From Adhaeribacter arboris (GTDB lineage: Bacteria; Bacteroidota; Bacteroidia; Cytophagales; Hymenobacteraceae): a DNA stretch of 64,000 nucleotides. Positions 1 to 8,076 of this stretch are shown here, piece after piece (the first letter of the stretch is position 1; the number at the start of each line of letters is the position of its first letter). The notes beneath the pieces are model-generated. The model was given only the letters and a program-made list of their open reading frames with translations. It ran no database searches and was not told the origin of the DNA. Location of the stretch: assembly GCF_003023845.1 (NCBI RefSeq), contig NZ_PYFT01000001.1, forward strand, positions 4,526,001 through 4,590,000. Reading direction: 5' to 3'. Both the position numbers and the translations under genes were made by a program.

Positions 1-659
1 ATGGATAAATATCTAGGGCATCTCTCTAACGTAAATATTCAGATCTTCGAACCAAATGATGCTGTGAAAGAAATACTACAAAAGGAAGAAGTAAAAAAGA
101 AATTGGTCTTACAGCTGCAAGAGCAATGTTGCTTTATGCTCTTTATAAATATGAAAGATTAGGAGAAATGGCCACTATTTTTGCTGCAAATAAGCTTGCT
201 TACTTTCTTCAAAAAAGCGGTGAACCAATGCGATTACAATTTGTACCATATAAATATGGTCCCTATGCACAAGCAATTGAAAAAGTTTTATATGCCTTAA
301 ATGGAAAATATTTAAAAGGAATTGAGCAAATGCAAGCAAGAGCATTTGAACCTTTACAATTAAATTATGAAATGTATGATGAGGTAGAAAAATATGTAAA
401 TACAAGTTTAAGTTCTGACCAGAAGCAAAGATTAGAAAGTGTTTTCAAAATCATTGACGGATTTGAAACAACACTTTCATTAGAAATTCTTTCTTCTACT
501 CATTTTTTAATCAGTGAAAATCCTAAGATAACAGAAGATGAGCTTTTTGAAAAAATTCAAGATTGGAATGAAAGGAAGAAAACCATTGTCACAAAAGAAT
601 ATATTCATATTGCCATAGAGCACTTACGGGCATATGGAGCGCAACTAAATTTTGCATAA
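1..659 (+). CDS. darG: DarG antitoxin, C-terminal part, frameshifted and cut by window edge
   Basis: DarG is the macrodomain antitoxin that removes ADP-ribose placed on DNA by the toxin DarT. Its C-terminal domain, the part seen here, binds the toxin. The stretch from about position 105 reads GLTAARAMLLYALYKYE, then FAANKLAYFLQKSGEPMRLQF and YGPYA, which are hallmarks of the DarG C-terminal domain. Positions 1-92 in frame 1 (DKYLGHLSNVNIQIFEPND) look like the end of the macrodomain, so the catalytic part and darT lie outside the window. Frames 1 and 3 join across the A-run at 93-98: one extra A would give a continuous protein. The C-terminal frame alone has an ATG at 126. The gene is AT-rich compared with the region after 1034, consistent with transfer. 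Family assignment is fairly sure; whether the frameshift is real is open. Confidence 0.72.
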
Positions 660-1033
660 TTCAAAAATGTTTAGAATTAGAAATACTTAAGAAATACTTA
701 AGAAATGCTACACATTCCCTAAGTACGTTACTCTGCCAGTCAGGTAGACTGAAAATTAGCCATTAATCACGCGTATTTTTTTAAGCAGTCTGGAAAGCTT
801 CTAGTAAAATTAATCTTTAAGTGTTTATTCCAATAACAATAGAGATTGCCAGAAAGCTACAGCATTTTACCCTGCTTAACTTTAGAATGGTTTTCCCTGC
901 TTTGCTTATGATACCGGCAGAATTTCTACCTGAGCTAAATAGTAAGGCTACTTTAATAGAATCACGTTTAATTGCCATATTATTTGGATAAAGGAGTTGA
1001 GATACTTCCGGCAACTATCCGTCCTTTTTACTT
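660..1033. other. intergenic, no gene seen
   Basis: This 374-base stretch separates the DarG remnant from the isomerase gene. A 65-codon minus-strand reading frame at 817-1014 has no recognisable motif and no convincing ribosome-binding site. The direct repeat agaaatacttaagaaatact sits around 679-704. Nothing else stands out. Confidence 0.5.
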
Positions 1034-2542
1034 TCAAACCTGAACCACCTCCATATTTAACAAGGCACCCAGTTTTTTAATTTTGCTCGCAATATGACCA
1101 ATGCCTACAGCACAATGATGCGCGGGACCGTAGCTATTCCAGGTTTGCACAAATTTTCGGGCTCCTAAAGAGAAGCGGTAGCGGCTATTGGTATTGCCTA
1201 TTTCCAGGATGGGGCCGGGTACCGATTCGGCTTCGGCTACCAGCAGGAGCAGTTTGCCATCCATTTTTTCTACTACCGACAACAGCGTAACCGGGCCATT
1301 TTTTACCGACATTTCTACGGATAACCCTTTTCCTACTTTACCGTGGTAGACTTGCAAGGGCCGCACTTTAATCTTTCCTTCGGCAATAGCCATGTGTCCG
1401 GGTCCATCGTGCCCCATTAGCACCACATCAGCGTTATAATCCATCGCGTAATATTCCGTGAACGACCCACCGGCGTTAAAACTATCCATGATTTTCATGG
1501 CCTGGGCATTCTTAATTTCGTATTCACCGGCTACCGGCACGCCGTGGGCCGTCAGTAAAGAATTACCCAGAATAATGGAACTGATGGTGTCTTCGTTGTC
1601 AAAATTTCCGGTGCCCTTGTAGTAATAAGCCAGGGAACCCAGTTGGTATTTGGCCACTAATCTATCCAGGGCAATTGAAGTGCGGGCGGCTCGTTGCAGC
1701 TCCTCTACCGAACAATCCGGTTGTACTGCAAAAGCTTCGTAAAAAAGTTCCACCCGGGTTTGAATTTCCGTATCCGTGACTTTTTTCCGGAAAGTGGCGA
1801 GTTCCTCTACTTCAATCATCTCCATATGTCCGCCAAAGTGCGCGTATTGCTGAGTCAGGTCGGTGTAGATATCGAGCATGCCGCTGTAATAATGCCCCAT
1901 GCAGCCCAAACGATTATGAAACATAATATGAGCTACTTTTGCCGCTTCCACCCACTCGCTTACTTCGGTCCAGCATTCCTCGTCTTGGTGCAGCAGGCCC
2001 GTTATTTGGTGAAATTGAATGCCGGTCCGGCTAAAAACATTGGCTATCTCGGGCACCGGGCAAGTCGAACAAAAAGCTAGCCATTCCCCCGTCATTTTAA
2101 CCCGGTTGCTCATTTGATTAAAAGCTGCGTAATCAATGGCCGCTTCCGGCGACAGGTTCAGAATAATGACCGGTACTTTGGCTCTTTGCACTACCGGCAA
2201 AATGGTAGACGATAACGCATAAGTAGTTACGTACAAAAAAATTAAATCTACATCTCCTTGCCGGAATGTGTGACCGGCCGCAAAAGCTTTATCCGGCGTA
2301 TCAATCAACCCCAGGTTTACTACCTGCGGATGCAATGCCCGCAATTTATTTTCTACTTCCGATACGTATCCTTCCAGCCGTTCTTTTAACCCTTCAAACT
2401 GCTCCCAATACGCTTCTAAGCCCACCCCGAACAAACCTATTTTAAGCGACGAATAAGCCTCCGTTTTTATATTTCTCTCCTTCATTTGTTCTTGGTATAT
2501 ATCTAGAGCAGTGAGCTTCGGTGGAGCTGATGATGGTAGCAT
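1034..2542 (-). CDS. L-arabinose/L-fucose isomerase family protein
   Basis: A 502-residue protein of the AraA/FucI-like ketol-isomerase fold, close in length to AraA (about 500). Such enzymes interconvert aldoses and ketoses in the cytoplasm using a divalent metal. Visible features are an N-terminal Rossmann-like half (LKIGLFGVGLEAYW; DVDLIFLYVTTYALSSTILP) and a C-terminal half with GHDGPGHMAIAEGK, VYHGKVGKGLSVEMSVKNGP and a late HH pair in GPAHHCAVGIG. It lies downstream of a GH78 rhamnosidase on the same strand, separated by about 620 bases full of repeats, and an AraC regulator lies beyond the rhamnosidase. This suggests use of a deoxy-sugar or pentose released from plant polymers. The true substrate (arabinose, fucose or rhamnose) cannot be read from sequence. 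The first ATG at 2542 gives MLPSSAPPKL; a later start is possible. Confidence 0.72.
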   Translation of the reverse strand: MLPSSAPPKLTALDIYQEQMKERNIKTEAYSSLKIGLFGVGLEAYWEQFEGLKERLEGYVSEVENKLRALHPQVVNLGLIDTPDKAFAAGHTFRQGDVDLIFLYVTTYALSSTILPVVQRAKVPVIILNLSPEAAIDYAAFNQMSNRVKMTGEWLAFCSTCPVPEIANVFSRTGIQFHQITGLLHQDEECWTEVSEWVEAAKVAHIMFHNRLGCMGHYYSGMLDIYTDLTQQYAHFGGHMEMIEVEELATFRKKVTDTEIQTRVELFYEAFAVQPDCSVEELQRAARTSIALDRLVAKYQLGSLAYYYKGTGNFDNEDTISSIILGNSLLTAHGVPVAGEYEIKNAQAMKIMDSFNAGGSFTEYYAMDYNADVVLMGHDGPGHMAIAEGKIKVRPLQVYHGKVGKGLSVEMSVKNGPVTLLSVVEKMDGKLLLLVAEAESVPGPILEIGNTNSRYRFSLGARKFVQTWNSYGPAHHCAVGIGHIASKIKKLGALLNMEVVQV

Positions 2543-2632
2543 AATGCGTGTTATTTAATTTAAGGACTGTAACGTTTTACTGATAAAATAGGTAAATCTG
2601 GTCTGGAATTATATGTAATTAAATGGCGATTA

Positions 2633-2667
2633 ACTAGTGCTAGTTTTTTGCATTAACTAGCACTAGT
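2633..2667. promoter_or_regulatory. 13-bp inverted repeat upstream of the isomerase gene
   Basis: Arms ACTAGTGCTAGTT (2633-2645) and AACTAGCACTAGT (2655-2667) pair perfectly around a 9-base loop, about 90 bases upstream of the isomerase start at 2542. There is no T-run on the gene's strand, so a terminator is unlikely. An operator for a dimeric regulator is the simplest reading, but the protein that binds it is unknown. Confidence 0.45.
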
Positions 2668-2846
2668 GTTAAGCAAAGCGTTACTGGTGCTTCATGGACA
2701 AAAACGCAGTCTCCGGACTGACGTATTCCTAATGATAATAATCCGCCAGTCCGGAGACTGACTCTTGTTACTTAGGCACCAGTCCCGCTGCGCTAAGACT
2801 TGCGCCAGTCGAGTCTGAAGCCAGTTTACAACCGTTCTATCTGGTG

Positions 2847-2879
2847 AAACCCGGCAGGTTTTCAAAACCTGCCGGGTTT
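2847..2879. repeat. 33-bp near-perfect palindrome (16-bp arms, 1-base centre)
   Basis: AAACCCGGCAGGTTTT (2847-2862) is followed by one C and then its exact reverse complement (2864-2879). It lies between the rhamnosidase and isomerase genes, just beside a second, larger hairpin repeat. It has the form of a REP-type intergenic palindrome and no sequence that looks coding. Confidence 0.6.
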
Positions 2880-2940
2880 GCATCCTCAACCAGCATTGAA
2901 ACGGACCAAGACTATTACGTTCGCTAAAAATATAGCTGGC

Positions 2941-3076
2941 GCGAGCGTCTACGCCCGTGGCTACTATCCGGGAGGCCTCTGGCCGGGCGAACGGATAGAC
3001 AATCTTTCAAAGCAATCTCGTTAAATTCCAACCGGCCAGAGGCCGGACAATACGCCTCACGAGCGAGGACGCTCGC
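2941..3076. repeat. 136-bp hairpin repeat, family R2, copy 1
   Basis: The two ends, GCGAGCGTCTACGCCCGTGG (from 2941) and the reverse complement of GAGCGAGGACGCTCGC (ending 3076), form a long imperfect inverted repeat. The inner GGCCTCTGGCCGG pairs with CCGGCCAGAGGCC, leaving a short AT-rich centre. A second copy in the opposite orientation lies at 48410-48543. The form is that of a MITE or REP-like non-autonomous element; no transposase is nearby. Confidence 0.62.
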
Positions 3077-3165
3077 GATAGTACCATTATTGTTCGGACA
3101 AAACAACCTTTATCTTCCAAAGGGAACTTACTTGTAATCTACTTACGGTATCTATTACCTCTCCA

Positions 3166-5946
3166 CTACATCTCCACCGCAAAGGCATACGTTCCGGAAC
3201 CAACTTCCAAAACGGCTCTACTGTTTTGGTATCTTATATTTTTAATTTCTTTATTATTTTTTACCGGTTTACCGCTTTCCGTAATCACCGTCGAAGCGGA
3301 TGGCGCGGGCAGGTAAATGGTAGCAGTGGTGTTGGCCGGAATTTGCACCGTTAAATTAAACTTACCGTTACTTTTCTGCCAATCGCTGGAAATTAAACCG
3401 TAGGGCGAGTAGTGACTGGCCTTCACAAAGGTAACATCGCCCACCAACTCCGGCCGGATATCAATATTTTTAAAGGCAACTGCTTTTTCGTTGGGCCGGA
3501 TACCGCCTAAACCGCTGTAAAACCATTCCAGAATATGCCCTAACATAAAATGATTGTTCGACACAAAACCGTAAGCCTGCCACGATTCGGTGAGGGAGGT
3601 AGCGCCGTGAGCCAATTGGTAGCCATAACCCGGCACATCGGAGCGGCTGTTCATATCAAAAATAACGTCCGACCGGTTTTCATTATCGAGTACCCGGAGC
3701 AGATACCGGAAACCAATATCACCGGCAGTAAGGCTGTTGTTGCGGTGGCGAATGTCTTTCACAATATTGGCGACTACAGCGTCTTTGTTTTGCGGCTCTA
3801 CCAGGTTCATGAATACGGCCATGGCATTGGCGGTTTGGCTGCCGGTGGCGTATTGCTTAGTTTGATTATTAAAAAATGTTTTATTAAAAGCTTGTTTTAC
3901 CTGGGTAGCCAGTTGGTTATACCGGGTTACGTCATCGGGTTTATTTAATAAAGCAGCTATTTTGCTCATTAACGTGAGGTCGTAATAATAAATAGCGGTA
4001 GCCGAAACGCCGCGGGGCGTTAACTGCGATTCGCCGGGATGTTTCGGGCCGATATCGTACCAGTCGCCGAGACCGTGGGTGAGTAGGTGGTTGTTCGATT
4101 TTTTTTCTAAATACGCCACATAGCGCTGCATCATGGGGTAACTATCCGCCAGCACTTGTTGGTCGCCGTACCATTGATACACGTACCAGGGCATGATAAT
4201 GCCGTTGCTGCCCCACTCCGGCGAATCGCGAAAGCCACCGGCAAACTCGACGAACTCGGGCGCAATATCCGGAATCAGTCCTTCGGCAGTTTGGGCCACC
4301 TGCATGTCGCGGATAACTTTTTTACTTAAGCGGGCAATATCGTAATGGTAGCGAATGGACGAACCTACCAGGTGCGCTTCCTCGAGCCAGCCTAGCTTTT
4401 CGCGGTGCGGACAGTCGGTTAAGACACTCGCCATGTTGCTCCGGATGGCCCAGTCAATCAGCTTTTCGGTTTGGTTAAATAACTCGTTCGAACTGGTAAA
4501 TTGCCCTACCCGCGGGGCAGCGTTGCGGGTATGTAATCCTATTGCGCCCACTATAACCGGTAAGTTCTGCGGATTAGGTTCGCCTTCGGGCACGCCGCCT
4601 TCTATTTGCAGGTAGCGGAAACCATAGTAAGTAAACTGCGGGTGCCAGGTTTCGGTGCCATTTCCTTTTAAGGTATATTGGTAAAAATGCGGGCCGCCGG
4701 AGGCTTGCTGCGTTACCAAATTTTTATCCAGGAGTTCGCCGGGGGTAATTTTTACGGTGGCACCTTTTTTTCCTTTCACTGAAAGTTGCGGAATTCCGGA
4801 AGCATTCTGGCCTAAATCGTAAATCCAGACGCCCGGTTGGGGTTGCGTAATTTTTTTCGGGGAAAAATTTTCAAAAATCCGGAGCGGGTCGGCTTGTTGC
4901 GAATTAAGCTGCGGTGGTCCCTCCACCAGGACTACGGGTTTCCACGGGCTATTTTCTTTAAAATTAGTCGTGTTCCAGCCGGGTTGTTCGCGGGTGGCGT
5001 CGTAATCTTCGCCGCCGTAGATACCGGTAAAGGTAACGGGCCCCGGGGCGGTTTTCCAGGAAGCATCGCTCACTAAATTTTCCTGAGTGCCGTCGGTATA
5101 TTCCACGAGAAGCCGGCAAATCATTTTGGGGTAACCAAAGGTGCCGGTAATTTTGCGGTAGCGCTCGCCCGGAACGTGATAAAAGCCATTTCCCAGCATA
5201 ACACCTACGGCGTTGGCTCCCGGTTTAATTTGGTTGGCGACATCGAAAGTAACATACAAGGCTTGTTCGCTGTAATCCGTCCAGCCGGGGTCCAGAAAGT
5301 GATCGCCTACTTTTTTCCCGTTTAGACTCATCTCAAAATGCCCCAATCCGGAAATATACATGGTGGCTCTTTTTACCGGATTTTTAACAGTAAACTCTTT
5401 GCGCAATAATGGCAAAATGTTCTTGTTTGGAAGTCGCTGCGGGTCGCCCATTTCGGGTAAGGCCGGCACAATTCGCTCCGATGGCGGTAATTCTTCGTAG
5501 GCAATCCAGCGGGCTCCGGCCCAGTCCTGTTGCGAAAGCAGTCCCATTTGAAACGTAGCCGGTTCGCTCCAGTTTGATTCATTTCCTTGGTTATCCTGTA
5601 TTTTTATTTTCCAGAAATAAAGCTTGGTGGGTAGTAATTCTTTACCCGCATATTCTACCTGGATAGATTTGTCGGAACTGACTTTACCGCTATCCCAGAT
5701 AGTACCGGTATTTTTATTCAGCGCTTCGGCGTTATCGGCTACTAAAAGGTGGTAAGTTGTTTGCAAAACGCCGCGCTGATTGGATTGGATTTCCCAGCTA
5801 AACCGTGGCGCGGTAGCTTCTACGCCTATTGGATTAGCCTGGTATTCGCATTTTAAACTAACTAATCGGAGGCTACTCCCTTTTTGCGACAAACTTTGGC
5901 ACGAGAAAGCTAAGAGCAGTAAAATGGGAAGAAGGAATTTTATCAT
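3166..5946 (-). CDS. alpha-L-rhamnosidase, glycoside hydrolase family 78
   Basis: A 926-residue exported GH78 enzyme expected to remove terminal alpha-L-rhamnose from plant glycans or glycosides. A hydrophobic N-terminal signal (IKFLLPILLLLAFSC) ends in a weak lipobox, so it may be a lipoprotein. An N-terminal fibronectin-like domain (LRLVSLKCEYQANPIGVEA) is followed by beta-sandwich domains (MYISGLGHFEMSLNGKKVGD; LGNGFYH) and an alpha/alpha barrel. The barrel carries the family acidic cluster DCPHREKLGWLEEAHL near residues 511-526, with further motifs at SPEWGSNGIIMPW and GDWYDIG. A C-terminal beta domain closes the protein. Length and domain order match complete GH78 enzymes. It is divergent from the AraC regulator at 6701 and upstream of the isomerase, forming a likely rhamnose/arabinose-type catabolic locus. 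Confidence 0.9.
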   Translation of the reverse strand: MIKFLLPILLLLAFSCQSLSQKGSSLRLVSLKCEYQANPIGVEATAPRFSWEIQSNQRGVLQTTYHLLVADNAEALNKNTGTIWDSGKVSSDKSIQVEYAGKELLPTKLYFWKIKIQDNQGNESNWSEPATFQMGLLSQQDWAGARWIAYEELPPSERIVPALPEMGDPQRLPNKNILPLLRKEFTVKNPVKRATMYISGLGHFEMSLNGKKVGDHFLDPGWTDYSEQALYVTFDVANQIKPGANAVGVMLGNGFYHVPGERYRKITGTFGYPKMICRLLVEYTDGTQENLVSDASWKTAPGPVTFTGIYGGEDYDATREQPGWNTTNFKENSPWKPVVLVEGPPQLNSQQADPLRIFENFSPKKITQPQPGVWIYDLGQNASGIPQLSVKGKKGATVKITPGELLDKNLVTQQASGGPHFYQYTLKGNGTETWHPQFTYYGFRYLQIEGGVPEGEPNPQNLPVIVGAIGLHTRNAAPRVGQFTSSNELFNQTEKLIDWAIRSNMASVLTDCPHREKLGWLEEAHLVGSSIRYHYDIARLSKKVIRDMQVAQTAEGLIPDIAPEFVEFAGGFRDSPEWGSNGIIMPWYVYQWYGDQQVLADSYPMMQRYVAYLEKKSNNHLLTHGLGDWYDIGPKHPGESQLTPRGVSATAIYYYDLTLMSKIAALLNKPDDVTRYNQLATQVKQAFNKTFFNNQTKQYATGSQTANAMAVFMNLVEPQNKDAVVANIVKDIRHRNNSLTAGDIGFRYLLRVLDNENRSDVIFDMNSRSDVPGYGYQLAHGATSLTESWQAYGFVSNNHFMLGHILEWFYSGLGGIRPNEKAVAFKNIDIRPELVGDVTFVKASHYSPYGLISSDWQKSNGKFNLTVQIPANTTATIYLPAPSASTVITESGKPVKNNKEIKNIRYQNSRAVLEVGSGTYAFAVEM

Positions 5947-6700
5947 TAATTTTTAAATTTCTGCTGATGTTTAATTTTAAATGAACGTGAAAAGACGCAA
6001 TAATACTGGTATCACCTGCTTGTTTTTGGAGCCTTTTCAAGTCTCCAGGCTGCGGTGCTAACGCGAAAGAACCGTAACCTGTTTGCTGGCACCGGCGGGC
6101 CCCGTTTGGCTCTTCCGGTCTGTCTAAGCTTCCTTTCTTCCTATCGTCGGAATTCCGACAGGTGTCGGGGCCGGAACCTTCGAAGGCTCTTCACAGCCAA
6201 ACTGATGTTGTTTTCTTCTAGCTTCAGCATTTCAGTTTATAACCTTTTAAAAATAACTAAGTCTTTTCGTTCTGTTGGTTTTAAATCGGTTTAAATGGAT
6301 GAATTGGCTGTGTGTTGTTTAAAATTAACCTAGTTGTAAATGTCTAAAAAAATGTGTTCCGGATTAATAATTTGTTTTCATAGACAATGTACCGAAAACA
6401 TTATGCTGCAAATTCCCTTTCCTGGAGGAGAGGGTTAGGGTGAGGTCTTTTAACTTTTCCGGATTAAAAAAAGGATATCAAATAGATAAAATTTTGTAGG
6501 GATAAATTTAATTTTTCTGGCCTGAGTGGTTAATATGTATTTATAAATCAGAATAAAAGAAAAAATAAAAGGACGTAGAAATTGGAAACACAAATACTTA
6601 TTTGACAAATGTATTTTAGTACCTTGCCCTTATAAATAGAGGATCTGATAGAAAGTATATACTTTTTGATAAAGAAAGAGCAATTGGTTTATTCTCTTAA
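5947..6700. other. divergent intergenic region between rhamnosidase and AraC regulator
   Basis: This 754-base region holds repeat R1 copy A (6026-6208), a short GC-rich tract at 6418-6452 (ggaggagagggttagggtga) that resembles one at 18905-18930, and AT-rich DNA up to the AraC gene. A possible Bacteroidota-type promoter for the AraC gene (TTTG at 6601, TACCTTGC at 6620-6627) has a shorter spacer than usual and is only weakly supported. Confidence 0.45.
6026..6208 (+). repeat. dispersed structured element R1, copy A
   Basis: The first copy of a roughly 200-bp family found seven times in the window. It starts TTGGAGCC with a small stem (GGAG/CTCC) and has a right half bounded by CGTTTGGCTCTTCCGG and CCGGAACCTTCGAAGGC...GCCAAAC. 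The innermost stem is GTCGG (6146-6150) with CCGAC (6155-6159). Short open frames inside it are artefacts of its GC-rich content. No target duplication or transposase was seen. Confidence 0.7.
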
Positions 6701-7636
6701 ATGATCAATTATTATAAATATTTACCCGTAAGTGCCGAAGACGAAAACTGGGGCTTAGTTGTATTAAATGCCGGTTGCACCCACATTGAACCGGGCACCC
6801 CGTACCCATATCAAGAACATCCTTCGCACCACTATTTTAATTGGGCGAATGGCCGGGTATTGCACGAATACCAAATTATATACATTACCAAAGGCGAAGG
6901 AATTTTTGAATCGGAGCGGGCGGGTGAACACCTGATTGAAGCCGGTTCGGTGATATTGTTGTACCCGGAAGAAAGACACCGGTATAAACCAAAAGAAGAA
7001 ACCGGATGGGACGAATACTGGATTGGTTTTAGAAGCAGCATTTTTACCAACCAATTAGAAAAAGGCTTTTTCGACCCTAAATTTCCGGTTATAAAAGCCG
7101 GCTTTCAGGAAAATTTATTAAACTTGTTTCAGGAAATTATAGCCATAACCAAAGAAGAAAAAGCCGGGTATCAATCGCTTACTTCCGGCGCCGCCCTGCA
7201 TATCATCGGGCATTTGTACACGATTTTAAAGCAAAGCCAATTTGCAGGACAAGCGGTTGACCAATTGGTAAATAAAGCTCGTTGTATTTTCCGGTCGAAT
7301 ATTGAAAAAAACATTTCGCCGCAAGAAGTAGCCGACGAATTACAGGTAGGTTACTCGTGGTTCCGGAAAGCTTTTAAAGCCTATACCGGCTTAGCTCCGG
7401 GCCAATATTTAATTCAATTAAAAATTCAGAAAGCAAAAGAACTGTTGCAAAATCCTACCAAAAGTATTAAGGAAATTACCTACGAGTTAAATTTTGAATC
7501 GCGTTTTTATTTTTCCAAAATTTTTAAAGAAAAAACGGGGCTTACGCCGGTTCAGTACCGATCGCACATAGCCGGCGAAGAAAACGGGAATTTTAATAGG
7601 CAGAATAAAACCTACAAAGCTATTTTTAGGGCATAG
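6701..7636 (+). CDS. AraC-family transcriptional regulator with cupin sensor domain
   Basis: A 311-residue cytoplasmic regulator. Residues about 1-150 form a cupin-like ligand-binding domain (EYQIIYITKGEGIFESE; AGSVILLYPEERHRYKP). The C-terminal 100 residues hold two helix-turn-helix motifs (EVADELQVGYSWFRKAFKAY; IKEITYELNFESRFYFSKIF, then KEKTGLTPVQYR), standard for AraC/XylS proteins. It is transcribed away from the GH78 rhamnosidase, so it probably senses a sugar and controls that enzyme and the isomerase. This is inferred from position, since ligand residues cannot be assigned. The C-terminal tail after the HTH is slightly longer than usual. Confidence 0.88.
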   Translation: MINYYKYLPVSAEDENWGLVVLNAGCTHIEPGTPYPYQEHPSHHYFNWANGRVLHEYQIIYITKGEGIFESERAGEHLIEAGSVILLYPEERHRYKPKEETGWDEYWIGFRSSIFTNQLEKGFFDPKFPVIKAGFQENLLNLFQEIIAITKEEKAGYQSLTSGAALHIIGHLYTILKQSQFAGQAVDQLVNKARCIFRSNIEKNISPQEVADELQVGYSWFRKAFKAYTGLAPGQYLIQLKIQKAKELLQNPTKSIKEITYELNFESRFYFSKIFKEKTGLTPVQYRSHIAGEENGNFNRQNKTYKAIFRA

Positions 7637-7753
7637 ATCATTGATTTTTAATAGTAGCCTTCAAAATCTCGAACTTGCCCAAGTCCTTTTTTAATAGCTT
7701 CTTTTACCTTTCCGAATCAGAGCATAAGTAATTACTAAAAAGATGGATTAGTT

Positions 7754-7996
7754 ATGGTAGTTGCCATTGACAAAGCGGTTTATTTGGGCGGTTATAGAAT
7801 AAAATTCGATTTTTCGGAGAGGGTTAGCCAAACTATTGAGGCTGAAAACTTCTTAAAATCAGCCAAAAATTCAATGACAAAGATGTACTTAGACAAAAAT
7901 ATATTCCAAGGCTTCCGCATTGAATACGGGGATATTGTCTGGAATGATTATGAGATGTGCTTTCCTATATGGGACTTGCATGAAGGAAAAATATAA
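7754..7996 (+). CDS. DUF2442 domain protein
   Basis: An 80-residue protein with the DUF2442 pattern: a short beta-rich start (GGYRIKFDFSERVSQTIE), a middle AENFLKSAK, and the end FRIEYGDIVWNDYEMCFPI corresponding to the family's G-x-I-x-W segment. DUF2442 genes usually pair with DUF4160 genes in small toxin-antitoxin-like modules, but no DUF4160 partner is visible upstream. Low GC and a degenerate attC-like sequence immediately downstream (8005-8066) suggest acquired DNA. Function is unknown. Confidence 0.65.
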   Translation: MVVAIDKAVYLGGYRIKFDFSERVSQTIEAENFLKSAKNSMTKMYLDKNIFQGFRIEYGDIVWNDYEMCFPIWDLHEGKI

Positions 7997-8004
7997 AAAT
8001 ATTC

Positions 8005-8066
8005 GCTAACGGGTAGTATATACAAAACCCTTGCTCCGCTACGGGCAATGGATTTACTATACATAC
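8005..8066. other. possible degenerate attC-like or cassette-end sequence
   Basis: Eight bases after the DUF2442 gene, GCTAAC is followed by ACAAAACCCTTGCTCCGCTA CGGGCAATGG. The same block, ACAAAACC-TTGCT-C-CTACGGGC, occurs at 53280-53303 inside an attC-like site downstream of a toxin gene. No GTTRRRY right-hand box is present, so this is at best a remnant. Confidence 0.3.
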
Positions 8067-8076
8067 CTATAAACTA

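Noticed and set aside
817-1014. 65-codon minus-strand frame between DarG and the isomerase
   Set aside because: No protein motif, no clear ribosome-binding site, no conserved context.
6055-6294. 79-codon frame within R1 copy A
   Set aside because: GC-rich repeat sequence; other copies do not keep the frame, so it is not coding.
6601-6627. Bacteroidota-type promoter for the AraC gene
   Set aside because: TTTG and TACCTTGC are present but the spacer (15 bases) is shorter than the usual range, so it is not listed as a feature.
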